A stretch of DNA of 34,755 bases. It comes from an uncultured Clostridia bacterium. Its GTDB lineage: Bacteria > Bacillota > Clostridia > Christensenellales > UBA1750. Every line of letters begins with the position of its first letter. The first letter of the stretch is position 1. Below are positions 1-7,573 of this stretch, in pieces. Where the stretch lies: NCBI GenBank assembly GCA_947625765.1, contig CANQPP010000022.1, positions 1 through 34,755 on the forward strand. Reading direction: 5' to 3'. A program made the translations under genes and the position numbers. Below the pieces are notes generated by a model, which was given only the letters and a program-made list of their open reading frames with translations, made no database searches and had not been told where the DNA came from.

Positions 1-243
1 CCCCCCCGAAGTTTTTAACAAATTAACCGTGCAAAACTGATATCATACGGTAATGTCGCAACCCGTTTGTTCGCCAAGCAGCCGGCTCATCGCGCTTCAG
101 ACATCCCTTTTCTCGCTCAAAACTGCTTTCTATCTGTATCCATTTCCATACATCGAACAGCTATCATTTTCACGAAACTACTTTCAACTGATTCGGTTAG
201 ATACATGGAAACGAATGCCGATACAAAGCCAGTAACTACAGTC
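1..243. other. Unassigned AT-richer stretch at left edge
   Basis: I recognise no gene here. The stretch, and roughly another 110 bases to its right, is clearly richer in A and T than the early operon that follows. Short open frames exist on both strands but none has a good ribosome site or a recognisable motif. It starts with a run of seven C. It may be the edge of another mobile element, a deletion scar, or the end of an assembled contig. The gene next to it changes character where this composition begins. Confidence 0.5.
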
Positions 244-555
244 CTAACCGGTTTCAACTGCCGGAAACCCGGCGCTTTGATGTCTAAAGTCGGCGTTGTG
301 CAAATTTGTTGTTTGAATCGTACAAAATAAGTCTCCAATAAGCTCCAATTTCTCGTGTAAACTGCGCACATTTTCCATCCATCGAAGGTTCTCCATGAGG
401 AGCCGGGTATTGTGGAGCCGGTGGTCCTTCCGCTCCTGCCTGTCCCGTTCGGCCTCCTTCAGGTACTCCCGGACGGCGACGGCGGCGGCGGTCTCGGTGA
501 TGGCTTTGATTTGGTCCTTTGACAACGTGATGCTGTCATTCTTCTCTTTGGGCAA
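244..555 (-). CDS. Phage protein, probably 3'-truncated
   Basis: The start is TTG at 553-555, preceded by GGAGG nine bases upstream and GAAGGA immediately upstream, so this non-ATG start is well supported. The first ~55 residues, with LSKDQIKAITETAAAVAVRE then a basic stretch ending HNTRLLMEN, resemble small proteins found at the late-gene boundary of clostridial phages (some annotated as sigma-like or transcriptional activators). Those are usually much longer than this 103-residue product. The last ~45 residues lie in AT-richer DNA and do not look like the family. I infer that the gene lost its 3' end at a junction near position 350. It is the last gene of the leftward early operon. Confidence 0.5.
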   Translation of the reverse strand: MPKEKNDSITLSKDQIKAITETAAAVAVREYLKEAERDRQERKDHRLHNTRLLMENLRWMENVRSLHEKLELIGDLFCTIQTTNLHNADFRHQSAGFPAVETG

Positions 556-573
556 TTCCTTCTACCTCCGTTC

Positions 574-945
574 TCAGACCGGCCTCAGACCCAAGCTGAT
601 TTTGATGGCGTCGTCCAGCTTCTTCTCCGCCTCGGTGTTGATGACCGTCCCGAGGTAGTTGGTGAGGTGCCGTTTGTCGATTGTCAAGATGTCCTCCAGC
701 GTTGCCGTGCTGGGTCTTTTGAGACCGTGCAGGGCGGTGAGCTGGACGTGGGTGGGCAAGGGTTTCTTTTTGGCGCTGGTGATGGTGGCGACGATGACGC
801 TGCTGCTGTTGGCGTTGCCCTTGTTGTTCTGGATGACGATGACCGGGCGGCACCCCCTCTGCGAGTCGTTCCCTTGCTCCCGCAGGTCCGCAAAGAAGAT
901 GTCGCCACGCCTCGGCTGGAGCGGTTTACCCTTGCTTTTTGTCAA
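574..945 (-). CDS. PemK/MazF-like endoribonuclease toxin homologue
   Basis: The 123-residue product has the MazF fold signature: RRGDIFFADL near the N-terminus, then GCRPVIVIQN and SSVIVATITS, and a C-terminal TIDKRHL. The family cleaves mRNA at short sequence motifs. I placed the start at the TTG at 943-945, behind GAGGGTGA, because upstream in-frame codons lie well inside the preceding gene; GTG at 952-954 is an alternative. It overlaps the preceding gene by 20 bases. No AbrB-, MazE- or RHH-like antitoxin is visible beside it. The usual IRTIDK reads ILTIDK here. It could be a lone phage nuclease rather than half of a toxin-antitoxin pair. Confidence 0.75.
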   Translation of the reverse strand: MTKSKGKPLQPRRGDIFFADLREQGNDSQRGCRPVIVIQNNKGNANSSSVIVATITSAKKKPLPTHVQLTALHGLKRPSTATLEDILTIDKRHLTNYLGTVINTEAEKKLDDAIKISLGLRPV

Positions 946-1219
946 CGTCGTCACCCTCGTGGGCTTCCTTGAAGGCTTCGCTGGCCTGATGCAGCAGCTC
1001 CATGACCTCATCCAGTCTCACGCTCACCATCTGTTTCTGCTTCCCGACGTGGTAGGTAAGGGAGAGGACGCCGTTCTCCCAGCTCGCCATCATGGTGACG
1101 TTCAGCACCTGCTGGCCCACCTTGTCCTTCATCAGCCTCATATAGGAGCACTTGGCTTCGAGGCTCACGGCATCTTTGACGCCGCTCATCGCCTCCGGGA
1201 GCCGTTTGATTTCGCTCAT
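926..1219 (-). CDS. Hypothetical early protein, 97 aa
   Basis: I do not recognise this product. It begins MSEIKRLPEAM and ends in a helical acidic tail (EAFKEAHEGDDVDKKQG). No membrane segment or zinc motif is visible. The ATG at 1217-1219 follows AAAGGAG by about ten bases. An upstream in-frame ATG at 1247-1249 would run into the previous gene by 26 bases and is less likely. It overlaps the MazF-like gene downstream by 20 bases. That arrangement would suit an antitoxin, but nothing in its sequence shows DNA binding, so this remains a guess. Confidence 0.7.
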   Translation of the reverse strand: MSEIKRLPEAMSGVKDAVSLEAKCSYMRLMKDKVGQQVLNVTMMASWENGVLSLTYHVGKQKQMVSVRLDEVMELLHQASEAFKEAHEGDDVDKKQG

Positions 1220-1223
1220 CGGT

Positions 1224-1562
1224 TCATTCTCCTTTCGGTTTTTCCGCATCCCATGCCGCTACGTCCACGCCTATTTCCTTCAGCTTCACATCGGCAAGCC
1301 ACACATTGTCCTCGGGCGGCATCTCGTACCGGGCGATGAGCTTGTCATGCTCTACGTTGAAGGCATCGTAGAACCGGCGAAGTCGTTTTTTCCCGAAGCC
1401 GAGATGGGTGTGCAGCACATACAGGACGAGGATGTCGAGGTCGATAGCGTGTTGCCGTTCATGCTCGGCAATCTGCCTGTCAATCTCCAAATTCATCGCC
1501 TGACGTTCCTTTGCGGTCAGGACTGCGCCGAACACCTTGCCCTTGTGGGCCTTGACCTTCAT
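1224..1562 (-). CDS. Conserved phage hypothetical protein, 112 aa
   Basis: The product starts MKVKAHKGKVFGAVLTAKE and is rich in charged helices. I recall similar proteins of unknown function in early regions of clostridial prophages, usually close to thyX or HNH genes. The start is the ATG that overlaps the thyX stop codon as ATGA (1559-1562), typical of translational coupling; in-frame codons further upstream lie inside thyX. Its middle contains HERQHAIDLDILVLYVLH, with two histidines and several acids, but I see no established catalytic motif. No function is proposed. Confidence 0.75.
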   Translation of the reverse strand: MKVKAHKGKVFGAVLTAKERQAMNLEIDRQIAEHERQHAIDLDILVLYVLHTHLGFGKKRLRRFYDAFNVEHDKLIARYEMPPEDNVWLADVKLKEIGVDVAAWDAEKPKGE

Positions 1563-2173
1563 GCGAGGTCCTCGAAGAAAACAGGATATAGGCGGTGCGA
1601 CAGGGCGAGTAGTGCTACGGCAAGCTCCCTCATCTGAGGGTGTGCGGCGTGGGAAGTCCTCAGCTCGAAGAAGTGACGCCACTCCCGGATGTTGGCGGTC
1701 ATCACGACTTCCGTTTTCAGGCTGTTGGGCAGCACGGACCGGGCCTCCTGCGGCGTGGCCCCGGCATCGAGGAGTCCCATATACGCCCTCTCAGCCGCAA
1801 GGCAGGACTGCTCCCAGATGTCGTATTCGAGAGAGCCTTTCTTCCAGAAGGAGGGCCGGATGACCGTGATTTCCCGCCCGAACTTGGATTTTGAGTAGTT
1901 GCAGTAGCGGGTGGACTCTTGGCAGTACGCCGCCAGCCGGTGTCGGACGATTTCGTGGGAGACGCCCCGGTCGCAGGTGAACCGGGCGGTGAGGGTGCCA
2001 TGCTCCAGCACGGCCTCATGCCCACGGGCGATGATGTTGCGGACGAACGGCTCTGCGCTCGCCTTCTTCATCTCGGACTTGTAGCAGGTCCTCCCGGCGT
2101 TCTCCACTCTCCAGAGCAGCTCGTCGTAGGCCGGTGGCGCTACCAGAATAGCGGACGGGTCGATGATTTTCAT
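1559..2173 (-). CDS. thyX: Flavin-dependent thymidylate synthase
   Basis: ThyX makes dTMP from dUMP using methylene-tetrahydrofolate and NADPH with FAD as cofactor. The ThyX signature RHR-x7-S is intact at residues 77-87 (RHRLAAYCQES), followed by TRYCNYSK. The length, 204 residues, is close to the family norm of about 210-250. The C-terminal part has the expected RSVLPNSLKTEVVMT segment. The ATG at 2173 overlaps the preceding HNH gene by four bases. Together with the dUTPase upstream it gives the element its own dTMP supply and low dUTP. Confidence 0.95.
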   Translation of the reverse strand: MKIIDPSAILVAPPAYDELLWRVENAGRTCYKSEMKKASAEPFVRNIIARGHEAVLEHGTLTARFTCDRGVSHEIVRHRLAAYCQESTRYCNYSKSKFGREITVIRPSFWKKGSLEYDIWEQSCLAAERAYMGLLDAGATPQEARSVLPNSLKTEVVMTANIREWRHFFELRTSHAAHPQMRELAVALLALSHRLYPVFFEDLA

Positions 2174-2871
2174 TGTCCCTTACCTCCTCCGGGTTTCTTT
2201 TTCAATCCATATATGCGGCATAGAGTTTTGTCGAGGACCACCCCTCCATCGAAGTGGTGCTTCTCGTTGAACCGCTGCTGACCGAGCCGGTGGCACTCGT
2301 CGTGGTGTTCCCGGCAGAGAGGCATCGCCTCCATACCTTCGTGTACGATTTCGTCCCGGTTCCGGCCCATCCCCACCCTATCGACGTGGTGGAGTTCGGC
2401 CCTCGCCCCGCAGACGCAGCACTTCCGATTGATGAGGCAACTGTAAATGTAGTCCGGGATGTCGTCCACGAACTGCATCAGTGGGAAGTTGGTGGGGATG
2501 TCCCACTGGAGGATGAAGTTGACGAGGAACCGCTGGAAGGCGCAGACGAGGCTCATCGGAGCATTGGAGAGCGAGAAGATTTTGTCCGCCGTCTCCCCGA
2601 AGTCCTCAGCGAGGAACTTGATTTTCATGTACTCCTTGGTCCTGTCCTTGCCCTCACCCACAAAGTCGGCAATCTCACCGATGAGGGCGTAGCAAGCCTT
2701 CCTCTGCTTGTCTGAGAGCGGTCTGCTGTCTATCATCTGGACGAGGCACTCCCGGTACTCCCGCTTCATCAGGGTGTACCAATCCGGGTAGGCCACGCTG
2801 ATAAGGACCTCCCCGGTCCTCTCGTCGTAGCTGAGTATCTTCCCTTTGCAGGTATCAATCGGGGTTTTCAT
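2170..2871 (-). CDS. Putative HNH-type nuclease
   Basis: The 233-residue protein has a C-terminal zinc/HNH module: CCVC at 151-154, HHVDRVGMGRNR from 161, and LCREHHDECH at 185-194. This matches the putative HNHc nucleases found in phage recombination clusters of Firmicutes, which may substitute for NinG-type recombination nucleases. The N-terminal 140 residues are helical and lack a motif I know. Start: ATG at 2869-2871, overlapping the dUTPase stop as TGATG, behind GGGGGTGA; GTG at 2872-2874 is an equally placed alternative and adds one residue. It lies between dut and thyX, so it probably acts during replication or recombination. Confidence 0.8.
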   Translation of the reverse strand: MKTPIDTCKGKILSYDERTGEVLISVAYPDWYTLMKREYRECLVQMIDSRPLSDKQRKACYALIGEIADFVGEGKDRTKEYMKIKFLAEDFGETADKIFSLSNAPMSLVCAFQRFLVNFILQWDIPTNFPLMQFVDDIPDYIYSCLINRKCCVCGARAELHHVDRVGMGRNRDEIVHEGMEAMPLCREHHDECHRLGQQRFNEKHHFDGGVVLDKTLCRIYGLKKKPGGGKGQ

Positions 2872-3305
2872 CACTTCACCCCCGTGGAGCCGAAACCTCC
2901 CCGGCCCTTGCCGCCGAGCGTCTGGACCGGGACGAACTCCAGTTGCGGCTGGCTCTTTACCACTCGGAACTGAGCGATGCGGTCGCCCTTGTGAATGATG
3001 GTGTCCCTCATGGCGATGGCCGGGAAGCCCCAGATGTCATCGTCGCCACAGTAGGTGTTGTCGATGATACCGTAGCTGTTCGCCAGCAGGATGCCGAAGT
3101 TTTTAAAGGTGGAGCTTCTGGGGGCGACGTGGGCCTCATACCCCAGCGGCAATCTCATACTCACGCCGAGCGAGATGATACGGAACTCGCCCTGCTTCAT
3201 CTCCACCGTCTCGGCGGAGCGCAGGTCCACCCAATCGCCCCATTCCTTGTGCTCCGGGACGGGCAGCTCCGGGTCGTGGATTTTGATGGGGATTAGCATA
3301 CTCAC
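2871..3305 (-). CDS. dut: dUTP diphosphatase
   Basis: Trimeric dUTPase hydrolyses dUTP to dUMP and pyrophosphate, supplying ThyX and keeping uracil out of DNA. Conserved motifs are visible in order: PRSS at 62-65, [11 protein letters not shown] at 79-89, GDRIAQF at 107-113, and the C-terminal P-loop-like [11 protein letters not shown] at 132-142. Motif 1 is divergent (WVDLRS around 25-30 instead of AGYDL). Length, 144 residues, is typical. The start is GTG at 3303-3305, eight bases after GGAGG; the in-frame ATG at 3297-3299 would be too far from it. A strong hairpin lies just upstream. Confidence 0.93.
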   Translation of the reverse strand: MSMLIPIKIHDPELPVPEHKEWGDWVDLRSAETVEMKQGEFRIISLGVSMRLPLGYEAHVAPRSSTFKNFGILLANSYGIIDNTYCGDDDIWGFPAIAMRDTIIHKGDRIAQFRVVKSQPQLEFVPVQTLGGKGRGGFGSTGVK

Positions 3306-3327
3306 TGATTTTTCCTCCTTTCAGGAA

Positions 3328-3358
3328 GGCCCCGGAGGGGCTTTCGCCCCTCCCGGCC
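3328..3358 (-). other. Intercistronic RNA hairpin
   Basis: An inverted repeat with an eight-base GC stem (GGAGGGGC/GCCCCTCC), a TTTC/GAAA tetraloop, and a further GGCC/GGCC outer stem sits between the DUF2303-like gene and the dut ribosome site. No T-run follows, so it is not a classical terminator on the leftward transcript. It might stabilise upstream mRNA or separate expression of the two cistrons. Confidence 0.6.
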
Positions 3359-3364
3359 TATGTC

Positions 3365-4078
3365 TTACATCATCACGATGACCGCACCAGACTCGACCAG
3401 CTCTTTGAGGTTCTCCTCGAAGTAGGTCTTGATGCGCTCCTTGGCGTCCAGCTTCCACTTGCCGCCGTCCGCCCCGAACAGGCCCACCTGGGTGTTCTCG
3501 TCCAGCCGGAGGAGGAACTCGCTCTCAGGCTGCTCGATTTCGGTGAAGGTGCGGTACGGGATGAGCTTGACCCGGTTCTTCACCCTCTCGTAGTTTTTGA
3601 GGCTGATACCCTGACGGGCGCTCACCGTCTGGGAGACCCCGTTGTCCTCGCTGGTAACGCCGTCCTCCTTACTGATGCGGGAGAGCAGGTCCAGCAGGTA
3701 GGCGGTGCCTTCGTTCTGGACGAAGGCACTCCTCAGCTCGATGATGGCGCTCTCGTGGTTCCTCCAGCCCTCCTTGAAGTCCGGGGCGTCGCAGGTGGCG
3801 GAGTAGAGGTAGCTTCGGTCCATCTGCTGGTCGAGGGTGCCAAAGACGTGGACCGACCGGGGGCTTCTCACCCGGATGAAGATGGGGGTGGGGGTCTTGC
3901 CGACCTCGGCCTTCACCAGCTTCACGATGCTGTCCAGCCCGTTCACCTCGATGGAGGTGGGCCGGTCGATGTGCTTCTCGATGCGGGTGAGTTCGTGGTC
4001 GGAATAGGTCTCGCCGTGGATTTCGTAGGTCTTGTTCTCCTTCAAGGAGACGAGGTACTGGAGAGCTTCTTTCAACAT
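3365..4078 (-). CDS. DUF2303-like phage protein (YfdQ family)
   Basis: The 237-residue product has the C-terminal pattern I associate with DUF2303/YfdQ: RTFTEIEQPESEFLLRL followed by GLFGADGGKWKL and a final helix. A central TVSARQG segment also fits. The function of this family is unknown; its members sit in phage early clusters near recombination genes, as here. The ATG at 4078 follows AAAGGAG by nine bases. The two flanking genes, a small unknown protein and SSB, also belong to the replication block. No enzyme motif is visible. Confidence 0.7.
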   Translation of the reverse strand: MLKEALQYLVSLKENKTYEIHGETYSDHELTRIEKHIDRPTSIEVNGLDSIVKLVKAEVGKTPTPIFIRVRSPRSVHVFGTLDQQMDRSYLYSATCDAPDFKEGWRNHESAIIELRSAFVQNEGTAYLLDLLSRISKEDGVTSEDNGVSQTVSARQGISLKNYERVKNRVKLIPYRTFTEIEQPESEFLLRLDENTQVGLFGADGGKWKLDAKERIKTYFEENLKELVESGAVIVMM

Positions 4079-4100
4079 TTTCGATTACTCCTTTCAGTTC

Positions 4101-4490
4101 TTAGGCGGTGATACGGGTCTTGATTTCGGGGATTTTGAGGACCTTGGGCGGCTCCTGGATGTCCCCGTCGAAGCTGTACTGACCGGGGACCTGCGGGGTC
4201 ATCTCCGCAACCACCATCTCCCCGGTGGCGGGCTGGGTGGTGATGTAGAGGCTGGTCGTGACCGGCTCGGTCGGGACCAGATTGGCCTTCGCCGTGGTCT
4301 GGACCGTGATGGTCTTGCGGTCGGCGCTGGGGGTCAGCTCCAGCCCGATGGTGATTTTGCGCTTGCCCGTGGCCTTGGTGTTGGGGTCGAGGATGTTGTC
4401 GATGACCTTGCTCATCTCGTAGTCCACCCTTTCGAGGATGGCCCCCATCGACATCTCCAGGATGCTGCGCTTGTCCAATTTCTCGCTCAT
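4101..4490 (-). CDS. Conserved phage early protein, 129 aa
   Basis: The product has a short N-terminal helix (GAILERVDYEMSKVIDNILD) and a beta-rich middle with KRKITIGLELTPSADRKTIT. I recognise the pattern as a widespread small protein of Firmicute phages, sometimes labelled replication terminator protein in databases; I know of no good evidence for that label. The ATG at 4490 has AAAGGAG ten bases upstream. It lies between SSB and the DUF2303-like gene, so a role around single-stranded DNA or replication is plausible but inferred only from position. Confidence 0.65.
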   Translation of the reverse strand: MSEKLDKRSILEMSMGAILERVDYEMSKVIDNILDPNTKATGKRKITIGLELTPSADRKTITVQTTAKANLVPTEPVTTSLYITTQPATGEMVVAEMTPQVPGQYSFDGDIQEPPKVLKIPEIKTRITA

Positions 4491-4508
4491 GGTTTTTACT
4501 CCTTTCTA

Positions 4509-4925
4509 TCAGAACGGCAGGTCTCCGTCGTCGTCCAGCTCCTTGAAGTCCGGCTCCTGGTAGGAGTCGCCCTCCGGGGAGTTGGAGCCGTAGGAGTCGT
4601 AGCCGTCACTGTCATCCCGTTTCTTCTGCTTGGGGAAGCTGATGTGGTCGCAGACGATTTCCACCGCCTTGCGCTTGTTCCCGTTCTTGTCCTCGTAGTT
4701 CCTCGTGGTAATGGTCCCCGTCAGCTCGATGGGGTCGCCCTTGTGGAAGTATTTGCTGGCGAACTCGGCGGACTTCCGCCACGCCACGCAGTCGAGGAAG
4801 TCGGTCGTGTCCTTGACACCCGGCCTATACACCGCCACCGAGAAGGAGCATACCGGCACTCCGTTCTGGGTGTGCCGAAGCTCGATGTCCTTTGTGAGTC
4901 TGCCTGAAATGCTTGCGCTGTTCAT
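4509..4925 (-). CDS. ssb: Single-stranded DNA-binding protein
   Basis: The first ~105 residues are an OB fold with the usual SSB landmarks: MNSASISGRLTKDIELRHT, SFSVAVYRPG, DFLDCVAWRKSAEFASKYFHKGD in order, and GTITTRNYEDKNG. The tail is acidic and ends DDDGDLPF, the standard C-terminal peptide that recruits repair and replication proteins. Length, 138 residues, suits phage SSBs. The ATG at 4925 follows CGGAGGT and overlaps the RusA stop as ATGA. It would coat DNA for the Bet annealase and for replication encoded upstream. Confidence 0.95.
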   Translation of the reverse strand: MNSASISGRLTKDIELRHTQNGVPVCSFSVAVYRPGVKDTTDFLDCVAWRKSAEFASKYFHKGDPIELTGTITTRNYEDKNGNKRKAVEIVCDHISFPKQKKRDDSDGYDSYGSNSPEGDSYQEPDFKELDDDGDLPF

Positions 4926-5353
4926 CTTGTACCTCCGATTTCCGTGATGATGACCTCTACTCTGGGCACATCACTGTAAAATTTATGAACGCTCCCGTCC
5001 ACGACCTGAGCGTCGTCCCGGTATGCGTACCCGTTAAGGCTGTCACATATCGTTTTCCCGATGTTGTCGAAGTCGGGCTTTTTGGTGGGCCTCACGAGGC
5101 GGTCCCTCATGGCCTGTTTCTGCTTCTTGCTCGCCGACTGCGGGATGTCGTAGTAGGCGAAGATTTCGACGGAGAGCGCCGCCGTCTCGGAGAAGCGGTT
5201 CCCATGACACTGGCGCTCGTATTCGAGCCGGACGAGGTTCTCGTAGATGACGGTCTTTTCCGGGGTCCGGGTGCGGATGACCCCACCCCTGGTACTGAAG
5301 CGAGGTCTTCCCTTCCCTTGTGGCTCGCCCGTGATGGTGAACTCTACCCTCAT
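4922..5353 (-). CDS. rusA: RusA-family Holliday junction resolvase
   Basis: RusA cleaves Holliday junctions as a dimer using clustered aspartates. Here KPDFDN at 92-97 and DDAQVV at 113-118 supply the conserved acids, and KGRPRF at 14-19 is the usual basic N-terminal element. The length of 143 residues is close to the family norm of about 120-145. The ATG at 5353 overlaps the stop of the upstream small gene as ATGA, and its own stop overlaps the SSB start the same way, so the three are probably translationally coupled. Confidence 0.93.
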   Translation of the reverse strand: MRVEFTITGEPQGKGRPRFSTRGGVIRTRTPEKTVIYENLVRLEYERQCHGNRFSETAALSVEIFAYYDIPQSASKKQKQAMRDRLVRPTKKPDFDNIGKTICDSLNGYAYRDDAQVVDGSVHKFYSDVPRVEVIITEIGGTR

Positions 5354-5673
5354 ACAGCTCTCCCCGCCGCTTTTAGGGCGTCCCTCAGCGGTTTCCTACG
5401 CTTCAGGATGGACATGGCCCTCGCTGTGTCCTGCCGGTACTGCCTCTCCATCTCGTCGAGGTCGTCGGAGATGTAGTACCCTTCCCCCGTCTGCTGGTTT
5501 AGGATGATGTACCCTTGACGGCGGGCCTCCTCGATGAGAAGCCGTACCCTGCGGTCGCTCATCCCGAGGTTCCTGACGAGGGCCGTCCTGCGGACCGCTT
5601 TGTCTTTCCCGTGAGGGATGGCATTGACGAGCCGAAGCAGGTCGCCCTTCTCGATTTCAGGTTCCTTAACCAT
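5350..5673 (-). CDS. Small winged-helix-like DNA-binding protein
   Basis: The 107-residue product has a helix-turn-helix pattern around residues 10-65: KAVRRTALVRNLGMSDRRVR followed by LLIEEARRQGYIIL and a wing-like GEGYYISDD. I infer a winged-helix DNA-binding fold similar to that of small phage replication accessory proteins. The ATG at 5671-5673 sits nine bases after GGAGG; a second ATG at 5677-5679 is too close to that site. It overlaps the upstream gene by eight bases and RusA by four. Target and partner are unknown. Confidence 0.65.
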   Translation of the reverse strand: MVKEPEIEKGDLLRLVNAIPHGKDKAVRRTALVRNLGMSDRRVRLLIEEARRQGYIILNQQTGEGYYISDDLDEMERQYRQDTARAMSILKRRKPLRDALKAAGRAV

Positions 5674-5842
5674 CGTCATCTTCCTCCTTTCTCTGCTGAT
5701 TTTTCTGGTACTCCAGAAGGTAGATATAGCTCCGCTTGCCCTCTACCCTCTGTCTGCTCTGCCGGACGGTGTACCCGTTCTTGACGAGTATCTGGGCCAC
5801 TGCCAGCCGGTCAGCCTCGTTGAAAATCTCCAGCTTGCTCAT
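5666..5842 (-). CDS. Small hypothetical protein, 58 aa
   Basis: The product begins MSKLEIFNEADRLAVAQILV and ends with an acidic tail, EEDDDG. The pattern NGYTVRQSRQRVEGKRSY followed by IYLLEY suggests a small helix plus beta hairpin, as in several phage DNA-binding or accessory proteins. I cannot assign a family. The ATG at 5840-5842 has GGAGG seven to eight bases upstream; an ATG at 5846-5848 overlaps the DnaC-like stop but lies only one base after the ribosome site. Confidence 0.6.
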   Translation of the reverse strand: MSKLEIFNEADRLAVAQILVKNGYTVRQSRQRVEGKRSYIYLLEYQKNQQRKEEDDDG

Positions 5843-5844
5843 TG

Positions 5845-6729
5845 TCATCCCTCCAGAAAATCTTTCATCTCCCGGAAGCGCCTGTTGGCCTCCTGCTTGC
5901 GGAACGACTGCCCTTTGAACTGGACGGGGTAGCACACCTCGAAGATACGGTCGTATATCCGGGAGTACCGAATGTCGCCGTTCTGCTTCATCTCGTCGAG
6001 CTTCAGGTTGGTCGTGAGGACCATCGGGAGCTTGGCCCGGTATCTGCTGTCGATGATATTGTAGACCTTTTCGAGGGCGAACTCGGTACTGCGCTCCGCC
6101 CCGAGGTCGTCAATGATGAGGAGCTTCGCCCGGTTCAGCCTCTGGATGAGCTTCTCGTCGTCCTCCTTGAACCCCTGCATGGTCTCCAACAGCTTCACGA
6201 AGGAGGTCATCACCACCGGGACTCTGCGCTCCAGCAGTGCGTTCGCTATGCAAGCGGCGGCGAAGGTCTTGCCCGTCCCGACATCGCCCCAGAAAAGCAA
6301 ACCCTGGTTGCGCTCCACCATGCTGCCGAACCCATCGACGTACCGCTTGCAGAGCCGGAGCACCCTCTCGTTGTCCTTGGTGGCGTGGAAGGTCTCGAAG
6401 GTCTGGTCCCGGAACCGGGCATCCATCAGGCTCCGTGTCCGAAGGTCGTGGATGAGCTTCATGTCCTCCAGCTCCTTGCGGCGCTGCTCCTCCTTATCGG
6501 CCTCAGCCTTCTGGCACTCGCACATGATGGGGACCTTCATCGTCTGTTCCTCACCGTCCTCCCCCATCGGGGGAAGGGTGATGATGTGCTGCTTCCGGGT
6601 GTGGCACTTCCCGCAGTAGATGAGGCCGTCCTCCGGGTTCACATAGTCGCTGTCGTCGTGAGGGGCGTTCTCCTCGGTTCTCCGGGCGATTGCCCCGAGT
6701 ACCATCATCGGGTCGAAAAACTCACCCAT
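5845..6729 (-). CDS. DnaC-like AAA+ helicase loader
   Basis: The protein has a P-loop GDVGTGKT at 148-155, Walker B LLIIDDLG at 193-200, and a sensor region VLTTNL, the DnaC/DnaI family pattern. Such proteins load the replicative helicase on phage DNA. The N-terminal ~75 residues carry four cysteines (C39, C42, C70, C72) that could bind zinc, as in DnaI. I chose the ATG at 6727-6729 because GGGGG lies upstream and it overlaps the preceding gene by only eight bases; an in-frame ATG at 6750 is possible. No helicase gene lies in the window, so it presumably recruits the host enzyme. Confidence 0.9.
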   Translation of the reverse strand: MGEFFDPMMVLGAIARRTEENAPHDDSDYVNPEDGLIYCGKCHTRKQHIITLPPMGEDGEEQTMKVPIMCECQKAEADKEEQRRKELEDMKLIHDLRTRSLMDARFRDQTFETFHATKDNERVLRLCKRYVDGFGSMVERNQGLLFWGDVGTGKTFAAACIANALLERRVPVVMTSFVKLLETMQGFKEDDEKLIQRLNRAKLLIIDDLGAERSTEFALEKVYNIIDSRYRAKLPMVLTTNLKLDEMKQNGDIRYSRIYDRIFEVCYPVQFKGQSFRKQEANRRFREMKDFLEG

Positions 6730-7561
6730 CGCTCTGCCCCCAATCCGCATACGGGTCCTCCGGGTCGAAGCCCGTTGTGGCCCGTGGACTTAAATCGGGC
6801 ACACCGTAGTCATCGTCCCACCGTTCCTGATTGAGCCATGTGGCCGGGTGCGGTATGTACTGCCCGTGGTCTCTGGACCACTGCTCACACCGCTTCGCAT
6901 CTTCGAGAGCTGCCATCATCTTCTCGAACAGCTCCTTGCTGGGGGCGATTTTGAGGAACGACTTCTTGGCTGCGCCCTTCCCTGTTTTCCGTGGGTAGGA
7001 AGCCCAGAACTCATCGAAGCGTTTCTCTATCAATGAAGGTTCCTTCTTGACACTATCAGTATCAATTTCATCTTCATTTTCATTTTCAATTTCATTTTCA
7101 GAGGTTGCTTCGATTTTGCTCGGTGTTTTGCTTCCTTTTTGCTTATCAGGTTCAGACTCTGGATTGCCGTTTTTAGAACCTTTTCCGCCCTTAGACCCGG
7201 CTTCTGCCCGCTTTTTGCTGAGTTCTCCGTCCCTTACCATGCGTTTTTGGTAAAGCCTGTCTCCTTCGAGGATGATGACCCCTTCGTCGATAAGCTCTAC
7301 CAATGACCGCTCGATGACATCCTGCGGATAAGGCATCTGCCTCATCAACTTGATAGCAAAATTCGTGATGTTGCTTGGATTTTGCTTCTCTTTTGCTTTG
7401 AGGGAGACAGCACCATAGTCATCCATCTTGTGCATCACGCACATGAGCCGGATATAGACCCCGGTGCTTTCTGCGGAGCAGTTCGCCAGCTTCTCGTCAG
7501 CGATGAAGTCCATCACATAGAGCGGGAGATATGGCTGGTCTCGTAATGCCATCTCGTTCAC
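6722..7561 (-). CDS. Phage replisome organiser (DUF1376-like N-terminus)
   Basis: The N-terminus, with LPLYVMDFIADEKLANCSAE and GVYIRL, resembles the DUF1376/YdaU and phage replisome-organiser domain, which binds the origin. The C-terminus carries FDEFWASYPRKTGKGAAKK and YIPHPATWLNQERW, a module common in phage O-like initiators just upstream of DnaC genes. Between them lies a low-complexity, AT-rich linker (about 7040-7160) rich in Glu and Asn. The ATG at 7561 has AAAGGCAGG upstream. Its position directly before the loader supports a replication role. Any origin could lie inside the AT-rich linker coding region, a common phage arrangement, but I see no clear iterons. Confidence 0.8.
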   Translation of the reverse strand: MNEMALRDQPYLPLYVMDFIADEKLANCSAESTGVYIRLMCVMHKMDDYGAVSLKAKEKQNPSNITNFAIKLMRQMPYPQDVIERSLVELIDEGVIILEGDRLYQKRMVRDGELSKKRAEAGSKGGKGSKNGNPESEPDKQKGSKTPSKIEATSENEIENENEDEIDTDSVKKEPSLIEKRFDEFWASYPRKTGKGAAKKSFLKIAPSKELFEKMMAALEDAKRCEQWSRDHGQYIPHPATWLNQERWDDDYGVPDLSPRATTGFDPEDPYADWGQSDG

Positions 7562-7573
7562 CTGCCTTTGGGC

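Noticed and set aside
53-371. Short open frames on both strands in the AT-richer left edge.
   Set aside because: None has a ribosome site or recognisable motif, and they overlap each other in conflicting frames.
7040-7160. Repeated TTCATTTTC units that might be origin iterons.
   Set aside because: They code for the Glu/Asn-rich linker of the replisome organiser. An origin inside the gene is possible, but the repeats are explained by the low-complexity protein and no ordered iterons are seen.
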